The translations under genes were made by a program, and so were the position numbers. Below are positions 28,943-38,290 of a stretch of 64,000 nt of DNA, one piece after another; position 1 is the stretch's first letter; the number at the start of each line of letters is the position of its first letter. A model generated the notes under the pieces. That model was given only the letters and a program-made list of their open reading frames with translations. It was not told the DNA's origin and ran no database searches. Source of the stretch: Psychrobacter sp. Cmf 22.2 (GTDB taxonomy: Bacteria > Pseudomonadota > Gammaproteobacteria > Pseudomonadales > Moraxellaceae); the NCBI RefSeq assembly GCF_001921745.1, contig NZ_MRYA01000001.1:620001-684000 (forward strand), in the 5' to 3' direction.

Positions 28943-29656
28943 ATGAGTCAATCAAAGGTATATAGTAGTGCAGAAGAGGCGTTAAAAGGTGTTGTCAGTG
29001 ACGGCCAAACTCTTGCTATCGGTGGTTTCGGTCTGTGCGGCATCCCTGAGGCGTTAATCGAAGCATTGCGTGATAGCGGCGTTAAAGACTTAACCTGTAT
29101 CAGCAATAATGCGGGTGTTGATGACTTTGGCTTAGGACTACTATTGCAAACTCGTCAGATCAAAAAAATGATCTCATCCTATGTCGGTGAAAACAAAGAG
29201 TTTGAGCGTCAATACTTAGCGGGCGAATTAGAAGTTGAGCTGACCCCGCAAGGTACATTGGCTGAAAAGCTACGTTCGGGTGGCGCGGGTATTCCTGCCT
29301 TTTATACTGCAACTGGCGTTGGTACACTTGTCGCAGAAGGTAAAGAGACGCGTGATTTTGATGGTCGCACATATGTACTTGAGCATACATTGCGTGCTGA
29401 TGTGGCGCTAATTAAAGCGCAAAAAGCAGATAAGTCAGGCAACTTGATATTCAACAAAACCGCCCGTAACTTCAATCCAGACTGTGCAATGGCTGGCAAA
29501 ATTACTATCGTCGAAGTAGAAGAAATCGTAGAGACTGGCACGTTCGATCCTGACGAAGTGCATCTGCCTGGCATCTTTGTGCAGCGTATCGTATTGAACA
29601 GCAACCCTGAAAAGCGTATCGAAAAAACGACAACTAAGGCAGTTGAAGGCGCTTAG
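28943..29656 (+). CDS. scoA: 3-oxoacid CoA-transferase subunit A
   Basis: Alpha subunit, 237 residues, of the enzyme that moves CoA from succinyl-CoA to acetoacetate, making acetoacetyl-CoA. The glycine-rich [16 protein letters not shown] near residue 27 and [12 protein letters not shown] near 52 are the family's CoA-binding parts; [16 protein letters not shown] near 112 is typical of the succinyl-CoA type. The length and the sequence fit ScoA better than the 220-residue AtoD. The ATG at 28943 has TAGGAG at good spacing. The beta subunit follows after 72 bp. Confidence 0.94.
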   Translation: MSQSKVYSSAEEALKGVVSDGQTLAIGGFGLCGIPEALIEALRDSGVKDLTCISNNAGVDDFGLGLLLQTRQIKKMISSYVGENKEFERQYLAGELEVELTPQGTLAEKLRSGGAGIPAFYTATGVGTLVAEGKETRDFDGRTYVLEHTLRADVALIKAQKADKSGNLIFNKTARNFNPDCAMAGKITIVEVEEIVETGTFDPDEVHLPGIFVQRIVLNSNPEKRIEKTTTKAVEGA

Positions 29657-29728
29657 AGAGAAGTTTTATTGAAATATTTAAAAGATAAAATTAATAATAG
29701 AGTATTGTGAAAAAATAAGGAAAGTAAC

Positions 29729-30358
29729 ATGGCATGGACAAGAGAACAGATGGCACAGCGTGCTGCAAAAGAATTACAAGATGGTTATTATGTGAACCTA
29801 GGGATTGGTCTGCCAACCCTAGTGGCCAACTATATCCCTGAAGGTATGGACGTTTGGCTACAATCAGAAAACGGCCTATTAGGTATTGGTGAGTTTCCAA
29901 CTGCTGAAAATGTCGATGCTGACTTGATTAATGCGGGTAAACAAACAGTAACCGCAGAGCCGGGTGCCAGTTATTTTGGTAGTTCGGAGTCATTTGCTAT
30001 GATTCGTGGCGGTCATGTCAATCTGGCAATATTGGGCGCGATGGAAGTCTCAGAGCAGGGCGATCTTGCCAACTGGATGATACCCAAAAAAATGGTCAAA
30101 GGTATGGGCGGTGCCATGGATTTGGTTGCTGGCGTGCAGCGTGTGATTGTACTGATGGAACAAGTGAACAAACATGGCGATCCAAAAATCCTTGCCAATT
30201 GCGAGCTGCCATTAACGGGTAAAGGAGTAGTAGATCGTATTATTACCGAGCTTGCGGTGTTAGATGTCACTGATAATGGCTTAAAGCTGGTCGAACTGGC
30301 AGACGGTGTGAGCTTTGATGAGCTGCAAGAAAAGACGCCAGTGAGTATTGCTCAGTAA
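29729..30358 (+). CDS. scoB: 3-oxoacid CoA-transferase subunit B
   Basis: Beta subunit, 209 residues, bearing the catalytic glutamate in SENGLLGIG near residue 50, which forms the glutamyl-CoA intermediate. The start ([20 protein letters not shown]), [13 protein letters not shown] and the late [22 protein letters not shown] segment are typical. Ribosome site AAGGAAAG precedes the ATG. It works with subunit A as a heterotetramer in ketone-body use. The 3-hydroxybutyrate dehydrogenase follows after 65 bp. Confidence 0.94.
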   Translation: MAWTREQMAQRAAKELQDGYYVNLGIGLPTLVANYIPEGMDVWLQSENGLLGIGEFPTAENVDADLINAGKQTVTAEPGASYFGSSESFAMIRGGHVNLAILGAMEVSEQGDLANWMIPKKMVKGMGGAMDLVAGVQRVIVLMEQVNKHGDPKILANCELPLTGKGVVDRIITELAVLDVTDNGLKLVELADGVSFDELQEKTPVSIAQ

Positions 30359-30423
30359 TTATGGTGCATAAATATATCTAGCACAGGCATTCAAAAAAGC
30401 TATTCAATAAAGGAATATAGAAT

Positions 30424-31224
30424 ATGGCGACCGAATTACAGCAAGATCTGACAGGAAAGGTAGCATTAGTCACAGGCTCTGCAAGTGGTATTGGACGCGA
30501 TATCGCTGAGACTTATGCCAAAGCAGGGGCAGCGGTTGGTATTGCAGACATTAATCTTGAAGCGGCGCAGCAAACGGTTGATGCCATTGAAGCGGCTGGC
30601 GGACGTGCTCTTGCGATTGCTATGGATGTCACCTCAGAAGATGCCGTAAATGATGGGATACAACAGCTAGTCGACACCTTTGGTGGTATTGATATTCTTG
30701 TCTCTAATGCCGGTATTCAGATCATTGATCCGATTAGTAAAATGGCATTTGACGATTGGAAAAAAATGCTGGCCATTCATTTGGACGGGGCGTTTTTGAC
30801 TACCAAAGCTGCTGTACAACATATGTATAAAGACGATAAAGGTGGTACAGTCATTTATATGGGCTCAGTACACTCGCACGAAGCCTCACTTTACAAAGCG
30901 CCCTATGTGACTGCAAAGCATGGGCTACTTGGACTATGCCGTGTACTAGCTAAAGAGGGCGCAGCTCATAACGTACGCTCGCACGTGGTTTGTCCAGGAT
31001 TTGTAAAAACGCCATTGGTAGAAAAACAGATCCCTGAACAAGCGGCCGAAAAAGGCATCAGTGAAGAGGAAGTTATTAATGATATTATGCTAGTCAGTAC
31101 TGTTGACAAAGAATTTACTACTGTTGATGATATTGCCCAATTAGCGCTATTTTTAGCAGCGTTCCCAAGTAATGTGTTTACGGGACAATCTATCGTAGCC
31201 AGTCATGGTTGGTTTATGAACTAA
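30424..31224 (+). CDS. bdhA: 3-hydroxybutyrate dehydrogenase
   Basis: Short-chain dehydrogenase of 266 residues that oxidises D-3-hydroxybutyrate to acetoacetate with NAD. The cofactor motif TGSASGIG is near residues 17-24, NAG is at about 96-98, and the catalytic Ser-Tyr-Lys set is in GSVHSHEAS and YVTAKHG (Tyr near 159, Lys near 163). The substrate loop contains [13 protein letters not shown], typical of this dehydrogenase. AAAGGAAT precedes the ATG. Its product acetoacetate is the substrate of the two CoA-transferase subunits upstream, so the cluster is a coherent ketone-body pathway. A terminator follows. Confidence 0.93.
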   Translation: MATELQQDLTGKVALVTGSASGIGRDIAETYAKAGAAVGIADINLEAAQQTVDAIEAAGGRALAIAMDVTSEDAVNDGIQQLVDTFGGIDILVSNAGIQIIDPISKMAFDDWKKMLAIHLDGAFLTTKAAVQHMYKDDKGGTVIYMGSVHSHEASLYKAPYVTAKHGLLGLCRVLAKEGAAHNVRSHVVCPGFVKTPLVEKQIPEQAAEKGISEEEVINDIMLVSTVDKEFTTVDDIAQLALFLAAFPSNVFTGQSIVASHGWFMN

Positions 31225-31299
31225 CGGGTTTGATTGGCGGTGTATTTGTTCACTTGCTAATGACAGATCAATCGACTAGCATCTTGTTTGCATAATTTG

Positions 31300-31326
31300 G
31301 AGCCAATTAAATTGGCTCTTTTTTTA
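31300..31326 (+). terminator. Terminator after 3-hydroxybutyrate dehydrogenase
   Basis: GAGCCAAT at 31300-31307 pairs with ATTGGCTC at 31311-31318 around a three-base loop, followed by seven T. It ends the ketone-body operon before mgtE. Confidence 0.85.
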
Positions 31327-31365
31327 TTAGTGCTGTTATCAACATAGGTTGCGCGGAGTAAGGGT

Positions 31366-32703
31366 ATGAACCATGAAGCCTTGGCATTATCATTGAGTAT
31401 AGCTGCTGAACAACAGCAGTTTAGACACGCGGTGCTCCAGGTGCAGGACTTGCGACCTATCGATATCGCTGATGTGCTTGCACTTATGGAGTCTAAACTT
31501 GCTTGGCAATTGTTAAAGCGCTTATCTAATCGTTCTACCATTTTTTCTTACCTAGAGCCTGATGCTCAAGTTGCTATGGCGCATGAGTTTCCTCGGAATG
31601 TCATGGCGATATTGGTAGGGGAGATGCCTGCGGATGAACGCACTGACTTATACAAACATTTAAACCAAGATCAACGTGATGCTTTACTTCCAGCGTTAGC
31701 ACAGGCGCAACGTGAAGATATTCGCAAACTAGCAGCCTATGAAGAGCGCACTGCTGGTGCTTTGATGACGTCAGATTATGCAACTTTAACGGCTCAAATG
31801 ACGGTTAACGAAGCTTTAGATACGCTACGTTTGGAAGCGCCTGATGCCGAGACCATCTATCATGCTTATGTGATTGACGGTGAACGCAAGTTGTTGGGCG
31901 TTGTGTCATTAAGAGTGTTGATTTTGGCGTCACCTAATCAGGCTATTGCAGACATAATGATGAGTACTGTGGTGTCTTGCCATGTCTATGACGATCAAGA
32001 AACGGTCGCTAAAACCATCGCACGTTATGACTTGATTGCTTTGCCAATTATTGATAATAATGGCGCTTTGGTAGGCATTGTCACCCACGATGATGCGATG
32101 GACGTCGCAAGTGACGAAGCCACTGATGACTTTCATAAGTCAGGTGGTGTCTCGACTATGGTAGGCAAGCTAAAAGACGTTAGCATTCGGGTACTGTATC
32201 GTAAGCGTGTGTTTTGGTTGGTGTTCTTAGTATTTGGAAACTTACTATCAGGATTGAGCATCTCGAATTTTGAAGAGGTCATTGCGGCCAATCTGGTACT
32301 GGTGTTTTTCTTACCATTACTGGTTGATAGCGGTGGTAACGCAGGGTCTCAGTCTGCAACCTTGATGGTGCGTGCTTTAGCGACTGGTGATGTAGTCATG
32401 CGTGACTGGTTTTCACTATTGGCCCGAGAAGCTTTGGTTGCGCTTATGCTTGGTGCCACGATGGCAGTTGCTATCTCCATTATTGGTTACGTGCGCGGCG
32501 ATGCTGTAGTCTCTTTGGTGCTTGCGCTGAGTATGATGTCCGTAGTTATGATTGGCTGCGTGATAGGTATGAGTCTTCCTTTTGTGCTTAATAAATTAGG
32601 CTTTGACCCTGCCACCGCTAGTGCGCCCTTGATTACCTCAGTATGTGATGCTTCAGGCGTACTGATTTATCTATTTATTGCTGCGCAATTTTTAGCTATT
32701 TAG
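31366..32703 (+). CDS. mgtE: Magnesium transporter MgtE
   Basis: Inner-membrane magnesium channel of 445 residues. Residues 1-125 are the helical cytoplasmic N domain, about 135-250 are a pair of CBS domains (TAGALMTSDYATLTAQMTV and LPIIDNNGALVGIVTHDD), and about 280-445 hold five hydrophobic segments. The pore-forming PLLVDSGGNAGSQSATLMVRAL segment near residue 320 is nearly invariant in the family. GGAG lies about eight bases before the ATG. In known members, magnesium bound between the N and CBS domains closes the pore. No magnesium leader is evident in the short upstream gap. Confidence 0.95.
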   Translation: MNHEALALSLSIAAEQQQFRHAVLQVQDLRPIDIADVLALMESKLAWQLLKRLSNRSTIFSYLEPDAQVAMAHEFPRNVMAILVGEMPADERTDLYKHLNQDQRDALLPALAQAQREDIRKLAAYEERTAGALMTSDYATLTAQMTVNEALDTLRLEAPDAETIYHAYVIDGERKLLGVVSLRVLILASPNQAIADIMMSTVVSCHVYDDQETVAKTIARYDLIALPIIDNNGALVGIVTHDDAMDVASDEATDDFHKSGGVSTMVGKLKDVSIRVLYRKRVFWLVFLVFGNLLSGLSISNFEEVIAANLVLVFFLPLLVDSGGNAGSQSATLMVRALATGDVVMRDWFSLLAREALVALMLGATMAVAISIIGYVRGDAVVSLVLALSMMSVVMIGCVIGMSLPFVLNKLGFDPATASAPLITSVCDASGVLIYLFIAAQFLAI

Positions 32704-32947
32704 CAAGGTAAGCACAGATACTACAAACATCGTTACCAATTATTGGAAGCAAATGGCAAGATAGATGAACCGCTCAAGGCTTCGTTCTATTAGCGTTGTG
32801 GTTTTTTTATACTTGTAATTGAGCTACACTGTCACGATAAAAGGTTTGGCTAAAAAGCTCATGGACTATATGATTTGCCATATTTACGGCAGTATTAACT
32901 GAGTTTTTTACCATGTCCACCCACTTTTATAGGCGGTAATAGCAGCT

Positions 32948-34165
32948 ATGTTTAACTTTATAAAAAAAATAACGTCAGAAAAACCTGAGACCCCCGAGCA
33001 GCAGGCAGAACGTGATAGTGCAGTAGACAGAGTGTTGCTGGGTTATGAAGTAGGTACTGTCAGCATTGCTACTATGATAACAGGGCTTGAGCGCGACGGT
33101 GATCAGCTCACCTTAGACTTACGTCTACCAGCAGATAGCGATCCTGAACTGATTCAACAAGAGCTTAGACAACGCCTGCACCCGCACGGTATCAAAACCA
33201 TTCATATGAATGTCCGTCTGCCTGCATCAGCTAAAGGTGCCGGAGCAAATTTACCAAAACAGATGCCAAAGACAACAGATGCAATGGCTAAGCAAGATAA
33301 GCCAAGCGAGCAGGCAAATACAGACAGCGAACCACCAATAACGAAAGCTGCACCGACACAAGCCTCACTAGCAGCACATCCACGTATTCGCCATATTATC
33401 GTGGTAGCGTCAGGCAAGGGCGGCGTCGGTAAATCTACCACTACTGTTAATATTGCTTTGGCTTTACAAAAGCTTGGCAACCGTGTTGGCGTACTTGATG
33501 CCGATATCTATGGCCCTAGTATGCCAACGATGCTAGGCGTTGCTGATGTAAAGCCGCAATTGGAAAACGAGCAGTTCGTTCCAGTTGATGCGCATGGTTT
33601 AGCGATGCTATCTATAGGCAGTTTGCTTGATAGTGACAATACGCCCGTCGCTTGGCGTGGACCAAAAGCCACTGGTGCGCTCATGCAGCTATACAACCAA
33701 ACCAACTGGCCGCAGCTTGACTATTTGGTCATTGATATGCCACCAGGCACGGGTGATATTCAACTGACGCTTGCACAGCGTATTCCAGTGACTGGTGCAG
33801 TGATTGTGACGACGCCGCAGCATATCGCCTTACTCGACGCGCAAAAAGGCGTTGAGATGTTTAACAAAACCAATATTCCAGTACTTGGTGTGGTGGAAAA
33901 CATGGCATTGCATACGTGTAGCAACTGTCATCATACCGAAGCTATCTTTGGTATTGGTGGCGGTGAGCTTATCGCTGAGCAATATCACGTGCCCTTATTG
34001 GGTCAGCTGCCACTTGCCAGCGGTATTCGTGCGCAAGTAGATAAAGGTGAACCAAGCGTTTTGGCTAATGATGAGTTTGCATCTTATTATCTAAACGTTG
34101 CTGAGAATATCGAAGCCAATATTAATAAGTTTGCTAAGCCTGTCGATGATAAGCGTATTTTTTAA
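32948..34165 (+). CDS. mrp: Mrp/ApbC-family iron-sulfur carrier ATPase
   Basis: Cytoplasmic P-loop ATPase of 405 residues that binds and delivers iron-sulfur clusters. The deviant Walker A KGGVGKSTT lies near residues 158-166, followed by GVLDADIYGPSMPTMLG and LVIDMPPGTGDIQLT. The cluster-binding CxxC pair is in CSNCHH near residue 323. Residues 1-90 resemble only weakly the usual N-terminal domain of Mrp, and residues 95-145 are a Lys/Pro/Thr-rich linker. The ATG at 32948 has a weak ribosome site. dcd follows 117 bp later, as in related genomes. Confidence 0.95.
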   Translation: MFNFIKKITSEKPETPEQQAERDSAVDRVLLGYEVGTVSIATMITGLERDGDQLTLDLRLPADSDPELIQQELRQRLHPHGIKTIHMNVRLPASAKGAGANLPKQMPKTTDAMAKQDKPSEQANTDSEPPITKAAPTQASLAAHPRIRHIIVVASGKGGVGKSTTTVNIALALQKLGNRVGVLDADIYGPSMPTMLGVADVKPQLENEQFVPVDAHGLAMLSIGSLLDSDNTPVAWRGPKATGALMQLYNQTNWPQLDYLVIDMPPGTGDIQLTLAQRIPVTGAVIVTTPQHIALLDAQKGVEMFNKTNIPVLGVVENMALHTCSNCHHTEAIFGIGGGELIAEQYHVPLLGQLPLASGIRAQVDKGEPSVLANDEFASYYLNVAENIEANINKFAKPVDDKRIF

Positions 34166-34282
34166 TCGACAACTAAGTTAGGTAAGATTAAAAAAGTCAG
34201 CTTAAGCAATTTTATGATTACTCTATAAATTGACCTATCAATTCCGTATAATCGTCGCTATTAAAAATTTTGAGGAATAACA

Positions 34283-34858
34283 ATGTCTATCAAGTCCGAC
34301 CGCTGGATTCGTAAAATGGCCGAAGAGCATGGCATGATTGAGCCATATGAGGCGGGTCAAGTACGCTTTAATGATGCAGGCGAGCGTCTGGTTAGCTACG
34401 GTACTTCAAGCTATGGTTATGACGTGCGCTGTGCACCTGAATTTAAGGTTTTTACTAACGTCCATTCAGTAGTCGTTGACCCTAAGAACTTTGATGAAAA
34501 AAGCTTTATCGATATCGTTGGTGATGAGTGTATTATTCCGCCAAACTCTTTTGCATTGGCACGTACGATGGAGTATTTCCGTATTCCACGTGATGTATTG
34601 ACTATCTGTCTTGGTAAATCGACTTATGCGCGATGCGGTATTATCGTCAATGTGACGCCGCTTGAGCCTGAGTGGGAAGGGCACGTGACTTTAGAATTTA
34701 GTAATACCACCAATTTACCTGCACGTATTTATGCGGGTGAAGGTGTGGCACAAATGCTGTTCTTCCAAAGTGATGCGGATGACGTCTGCGAGACCAGCTA
34801 TAAAGATCGTGGCGGCAAGTATCAGGGTCAACGCGGTGTTACGTTACCAAGGACATAA
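34283..34858 (+). CDS. dcd: dCTP deaminase
   Basis: Trimeric cytoplasmic enzyme of 191 residues that deaminates dCTP to dUTP for thymidylate synthesis. The family segments [36 protein letters not shown] and the late [16 protein letters not shown] are all present; the catalytic Glu is in PLEPEWEG, and the nucleotide loop is complete. TGAGGAA precedes the ATG. A bidirectional terminator follows it and separates it from sspB on the other strand. Confidence 0.97.
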   Translation: MSIKSDRWIRKMAEEHGMIEPYEAGQVRFNDAGERLVSYGTSSYGYDVRCAPEFKVFTNVHSVVVDPKNFDEKSFIDIVGDECIIPPNSFALARTMEYFRIPRDVLTICLGKSTYARCGIIVNVTPLEPEWEGHVTLEFSNTTNLPARIYAGEGVAQMLFFQSDADDVCETSYKDRGGKYQGQRGVTLPRT

Positions 34859-34885
34859 TTGGGCTCGCAAATCTTTGAATAGGCA

Positions 34886-34926
34886 ATAAAAAAGCTGGGC
34901 GTATTTAATACGTCCAGCTTTTTTTA
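34886..34926. terminator. Bidirectional terminator between dcd and sspB
   Basis: AAAAAAGCTGG at 34888-34898 pairs with CCAGCTTTTTT at 34914-34924, extended inward by CGTATT and ACG with one mismatch. T runs exist on both strands, serving the converging genes. Confidence 0.88.
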
Positions 34927-34938
34927 TGTTGTTACTTA

Positions 34939-35376
34939 CTACTTTAAGACTTTTAAACCTGCTTTGTTATCGCGTTTCGTCTTAGATTCGGTAGTCGTGC
35001 TCTTTTTGGGGGCTGCTAAAGAATCCTCTTCAGGATCATAGTTGTCGTATTCGCTTGGGTCAAAAAACATACCTTGTGAGTTTTCTTTGGCATAGATACC
35101 CATGACGGCAGGTAGTGGCACCCAAATCTCTTGCGATACTCCGCCAAAACGTGCACTAAAGTGAATATAATCATTCTCCATACTCATATTACCAGTAGCG
35201 CGGCTAGCGATATTAAGCACGATACGGCCATCCTGTACGTGTTCGGTTGGTATTTGCACGTTTTTGGCAGTGGCATCAACCATTAAATATGGTGTCAGGG
35301 CGTTGTCCTCTATCCATTGATATAGCGCACGCACCATATAGGGACGAGTTGGGGTAATAGACGTGGTTTCGCTCAT
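34939..35376 (-). CDS. sspB: ClpXP protease specificity-enhancing factor SspB
   Basis: Adaptor protein of 145 residues that brings ssrA-tagged proteins to ClpXP. The N-terminal fold is typical: RPYMVRALYQWIEDNALTPY, then VLNIASRATGNM and the FSARFGGVSQEIWVPLPAVMGIYA strands by position. The flexible acidic-to-basic tail (about residues 110-145) ends in AGLKVLK, which matches the short C-terminal ClpX-binding motif of SspB. AGGAAA precedes the ATG. It follows sspA by 137 bp on the same strand, as in many gammaproteobacteria. Confidence 0.94.
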   Translation of the reverse strand: MSETTSITPTRPYMVRALYQWIEDNALTPYLMVDATAKNVQIPTEHVQDGRIVLNIASRATGNMSMENDYIHFSARFGGVSQEIWVPLPAVMGIYAKENSQGMFFDPSEYDNYDPEEDSLAAPKKSTTTESKTKRDNKAGLKVLK

Positions 35377-35513
35377 CTGATGGTTTCCTATATTTTTTGG
35401 TTTTTGATTAATAAAGTAATTTTATATGGCTTTTAGCTAACGGATAAGGATAAGCTTACTTAGCTTATACTGGGTCAGTTGCTATTCTAGGACAGCTATA
35501 TAAAGCTGTCTAA

Positions 35514-36128
35514 TTAGCGAACACTTTTTTGAAAGCTATTACGCTCAAAAAGCCGCGTTTGATAGTCTAGTAAAGGACGACTAATCGCACGTGGTAGCTC
35601 GATACCCATCTCGTCCAGTCGCCATAATAAAGGCGCCAATAGCACATCACACCAGCCAAATTCATCTGACATAAAGTATGATTTATGAGCAAACAATGGC
35701 GATAGCGTAATCAATGAATCAGCCAGTTGTTTTTTTGCTAAAGCTGCTTGTGTTTTATTAAAACTGTCTGGATGCCTAAGTAATCGTTTACCAAGTACTA
35801 ACCAATCATGCTGAATACGCCATGCTAATTGACGAAACTGTGCACGCTCTTGTGGTGTATCAGGTAAGAGCTTGTTTGCATGGTAACGTTCTTCTAAATA
35901 CTCAAAAATGACATTAATCTCGTATAACGAGATTTCACGCTGCTGTAATACAGGCAACGTATGATAAGGGTTTAATTCAGTGAGATCTTCAGGACGCTCT
36001 GAATGTAGACGGGACAAATAATAATCAAGCTTTTTTTCTTCAAGCAATAGGCGTACCACATGACTGTCGTAGCCATCATCAGCATATAAAATCAGCTGAC
36101 TACTTGGAATGTCGTTCGCATCAATCAT
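35514..36128 (-). CDS. sspA: Stringent starvation protein A
   Basis: RNA polymerase-associated protein with a glutathione S-transferase fold, 204 residues. The N-terminal thioredoxin-like part (LILYADDGYDSHVVRLLLEEK) is followed by the HTLPVLQQREISLYEINVIFEYL segment and an all-helical C-terminal domain with DEFGWCDVLLAPLLWRL. In known members it does not bind glutathione but binds the polymerase and helps in stationary phase and phage gene expression. Position just after the cytochrome bc1 genes and before sspB is the classical arrangement. A terminator lies between it and petC. Confidence 0.94.
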   Translation of the reverse strand: MIDANDIPSSQLILYADDGYDSHVVRLLLEEKKLDYYLSRLHSERPEDLTELNPYHTLPVLQQREISLYEINVIFEYLEERYHANKLLPDTPQERAQFRQLAWRIQHDWLVLGKRLLRHPDSFNKTQAALAKKQLADSLITLSPLFAHKSYFMSDEFGWCDVLLAPLLWRLDEMGIELPRAISRPLLDYQTRLFERNSFQKSVR

Positions 36129-36284
36129 GAAAGCCTAATATTAATAGTTGAGGTTGTCATCGTAAACAAAGTTACCTTGTTTATCAAGGTAGCATGCGTA
36201 AACATTATACATTGGCAGAGTTTTTGTAATAACAGCAAGTCTCTTTTATTTCTAAATAGGTCTTATTAAGCTTTAAGAGAATAT

Positions 36285-36310
36285 AAAAAAGGCACTACCA
36301 AAGTAGTGCC
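36285..36310 (-). terminator. Terminator after the cytochrome bc1 genes
   Basis: GGCACTAC at 36291-36298 pairs with GTAGTGCC at 36303-36310 around four bases; on the minus strand six T follow. It lies between petC and sspA, so sspAB probably have their own promoter or rely on leakage. Confidence 0.82.
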
Positions 36311-36346
36311 TAATGTTGTACTGGTTTCTATACTTTTAGCGCTTGC

Positions 36347-37063
36347 TTATTTTACGTCTTTCCAGAATTCTTTATTAAGCAAGTAAACTGGAATGAGTAG
36401 TACCAATAAGAATAAGATTACAAAGAAACCAATTACTTGACGGTCATGACGAGCAGGTTCAGCCATCCATGCCATAAAATTCACCAAGTCACCGACCTCA
36501 GATTTGAATTCTTCAGCACTCAACTCTTCTTGCATATTATGCAATACATGAGGCATGGCCGCGTTTGCCAGTACTAAGTTGTTGGCGCCCCAAGGACGGC
36601 TAGGATCTTCATAAAACGATAGCAAATACGTATAAACCCAATCATCACCACGTAGTCTGGTTTCGAGCGTTAAATCTGGTGGTGCAGCACCAAACCATGA
36701 AGCTTGAATCTCAGGATCAATTTCAGCATTGATATGATCCCCAATTTGATCGGTCGTCACCATCAAATACTTTTCTACAAGCTCTGGCGGTATTTCAAGA
36801 TCTTTAGCGATGCGCGAGTGACGAACGTACTGTGCAGAGTGACAACCAGCACAGTAGTTCATAAATATTTTTGCACCGTTTTGTAGTGAGCCTTTATTGG
36901 TAAAATCAATAGGTGCTGTACTACAAGCTAAGTGTTCTTCAACGCCTTCAGCATTGACAAATGTTCCACATCCGCCGCCGCCTGCTGCCAGTGCAGTACC
37001 AGCAGTCAAACTCAACGCCGCGCCTAAGCCTAAACCTGCTAGGGATTTTGTTAGCGTGTTCAT
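36347..37063 (-). CDS. petC: Cytochrome c1 of the bc1 complex
   Basis: Membrane-anchored c-type cytochrome of 238 residues that takes electrons from the Rieske protein and passes them to cytochrome c. Signal peptide residues 1-26, haem-binding CAGCH at 71-75, and a C-terminal membrane helix (IGFFVILFLLVLLIPVYLL) are clear. The likely axial methionine lies in NAAMPHVL near residue 168. Its ATG overlaps the stop codon of cytochrome b (TAATG), so the two are translationally coupled. A good GGAGG lies inside the end of the cytochrome b gene. Confidence 0.96.
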   Translation of the reverse strand: MNTLTKSLAGLGLGAALSLTAGTALAAGGGGCGTFVNAEGVEEHLACSTAPIDFTNKGSLQNGAKIFMNYCAGCHSAQYVRHSRIAKDLEIPPELVEKYLMVTTDQIGDHINAEIDPEIQASWFGAAPPDLTLETRLRGDDWVYTYLLSFYEDPSRPWGANNLVLANAAMPHVLHNMQEELSAEEFKSEVGDLVNFMAWMAEPARHDRQVIGFFVILFLLVLLIPVYLLNKEFWKDVK

Positions 37064-38289
37064 TAGTGACCTCCGGTAACACGTTCTGGTGGCTGTTTAC
37101 ACTTCTCGATAGCAGTGTAAATCGGCATCAATAAGAAAAACAAGAAATACAAGATTGTAAATATACGTGACATGATAGTCGCAGTTGGTGTCGCAGGCGT
37201 AGCACCTAAATAACCCAGTACAATGAAGCTAATAGCAAACACAGTCAAAGCAATCTTAGATAAGATACCTTTATAACGTATAGAACGTACTGGCGATCTA
37301 TCGAGCCATGGTATTAAGAACAGCACGGCAATCGCACCACCCATTGCAATAACACCGCCAAGCTTGTTTGGAACTGCACGTAAGATGGCATAGAACGGTG
37401 TGTAATACCATACAGGGGCGATGTGCTCAGGCGTTTTTAATGAGTTCGCTGTTTCAAAGTTTGGTGGCTCGAGGAAGAAACCGCCGCCTTCTGGAAAGAA
37501 GAATACCACAGCAAAGAAGCAGATGAAGAAGACAACAATACCGATCATGTCATGTACAGTGTAGTAAGGATGGAACTCAATTCCATCTAATGGCACACCA
37601 TTTTTGTCTTTAAGCTTTTTGATATCGATACCATCTGGGTTGTTTGAACCCACATGATGCAAAGCAACGATATGCATAAAGACCAAACCGACAAGTACTA
37701 AAGGAATAGCAACGACGTGTAGTGCAAAGAATCGGTTTAGGGTGATACCTGAAATAATATAGTCACCACGTACCCACTCAGCAAGGCCATCACCAATCAC
37801 AGGCAGAGCAGCAGGAAGGTTCAAGATAACCTGTGCACCCCAAAATGACATGTTGCCCCAAGGCAGTAGGTAGCCAAAGAAGCCTTCAGCCATTAGCGCT
37901 AAATAAATCCCCATACCGATGAGCCAAATAAGCTCACGAGGCTTTTGGTATGAACCATAAAGTAAAGCGCGGAACATATGTAGATAGACCACGACGAAAA
38001 AGGCTGAAGCACCGGTCGAGTGCATATAACGAATAAGCCAACCGCCTTTTACATCACGCATGATATATTCAACAGACGCAAACGCCCCTTCGGCACTTGG
38101 GTTGTACATCATCGTAAGCCAAATACCAGTCACCAATTGGTTGACTAATACCACCATCGACAATACGCCAAAAAAGTACCAAAAGTTAAAGTTCTTTGGT
38201 GCATAGTACTTTGACATATGGTATTCATAGGTTTCGGTCGCAGGAAAGCGCGCGTCCACCCAATGCATTAACTTTTTACCCATACTCAT
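37063..38289 (-). CDS. petB: Cytochrome b of the bc1 complex
   Basis: Integral membrane quinol-oxidising subunit of 408 residues with eight or so helices. The haem histidine pairs are in RYMHSTGASAFFVVVYLHM and in the segment from FALHVVAIPL to MHIVALHHVG. The quinol-site motif near residue 292 reads PVWY, not the PEWY of mitochondria and alphaproteobacteria; I recall PVWY as common in beta- and gammaproteobacteria. I take the ATG at 38289, one base after the Rieske stop, because GGGGAGG lies six bases before it. It is the full-length fused form, not the split b6/subunit IV form. Confidence 0.96.
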   Translation of the reverse strand: MSMGKKLMHWVDARFPATETYEYHMSKYYAPKNFNFWYFFGVLSMVVLVNQLVTGIWLTMMYNPSAEGAFASVEYIMRDVKGGWLIRYMHSTGASAFFVVVYLHMFRALLYGSYQKPRELIWLIGMGIYLALMAEGFFGYLLPWGNMSFWGAQVILNLPAALPVIGDGLAEWVRGDYIISGITLNRFFALHVVAIPLVLVGLVFMHIVALHHVGSNNPDGIDIKKLKDKNGVPLDGIEFHPYYTVHDMIGIVVFFICFFAVVFFFPEGGGFFLEPPNFETANSLKTPEHIAPVWYYTPFYAILRAVPNKLGGVIAMGGAIAVLFLIPWLDRSPVRSIRYKGILSKIALTVFAISFIVLGYLGATPATPTATIMSRIFTILYFLFFLLMPIYTAIEKCKQPPERVTGGH

Positions 38290-38290
38290 G

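Noticed and set aside
31225..31365. A magnesium riboswitch before mgtE
   Set aside because: The gap is only about 140 bp, most of it taken by the terminator of the previous operon, and no conserved magnesium leader motif is visible.
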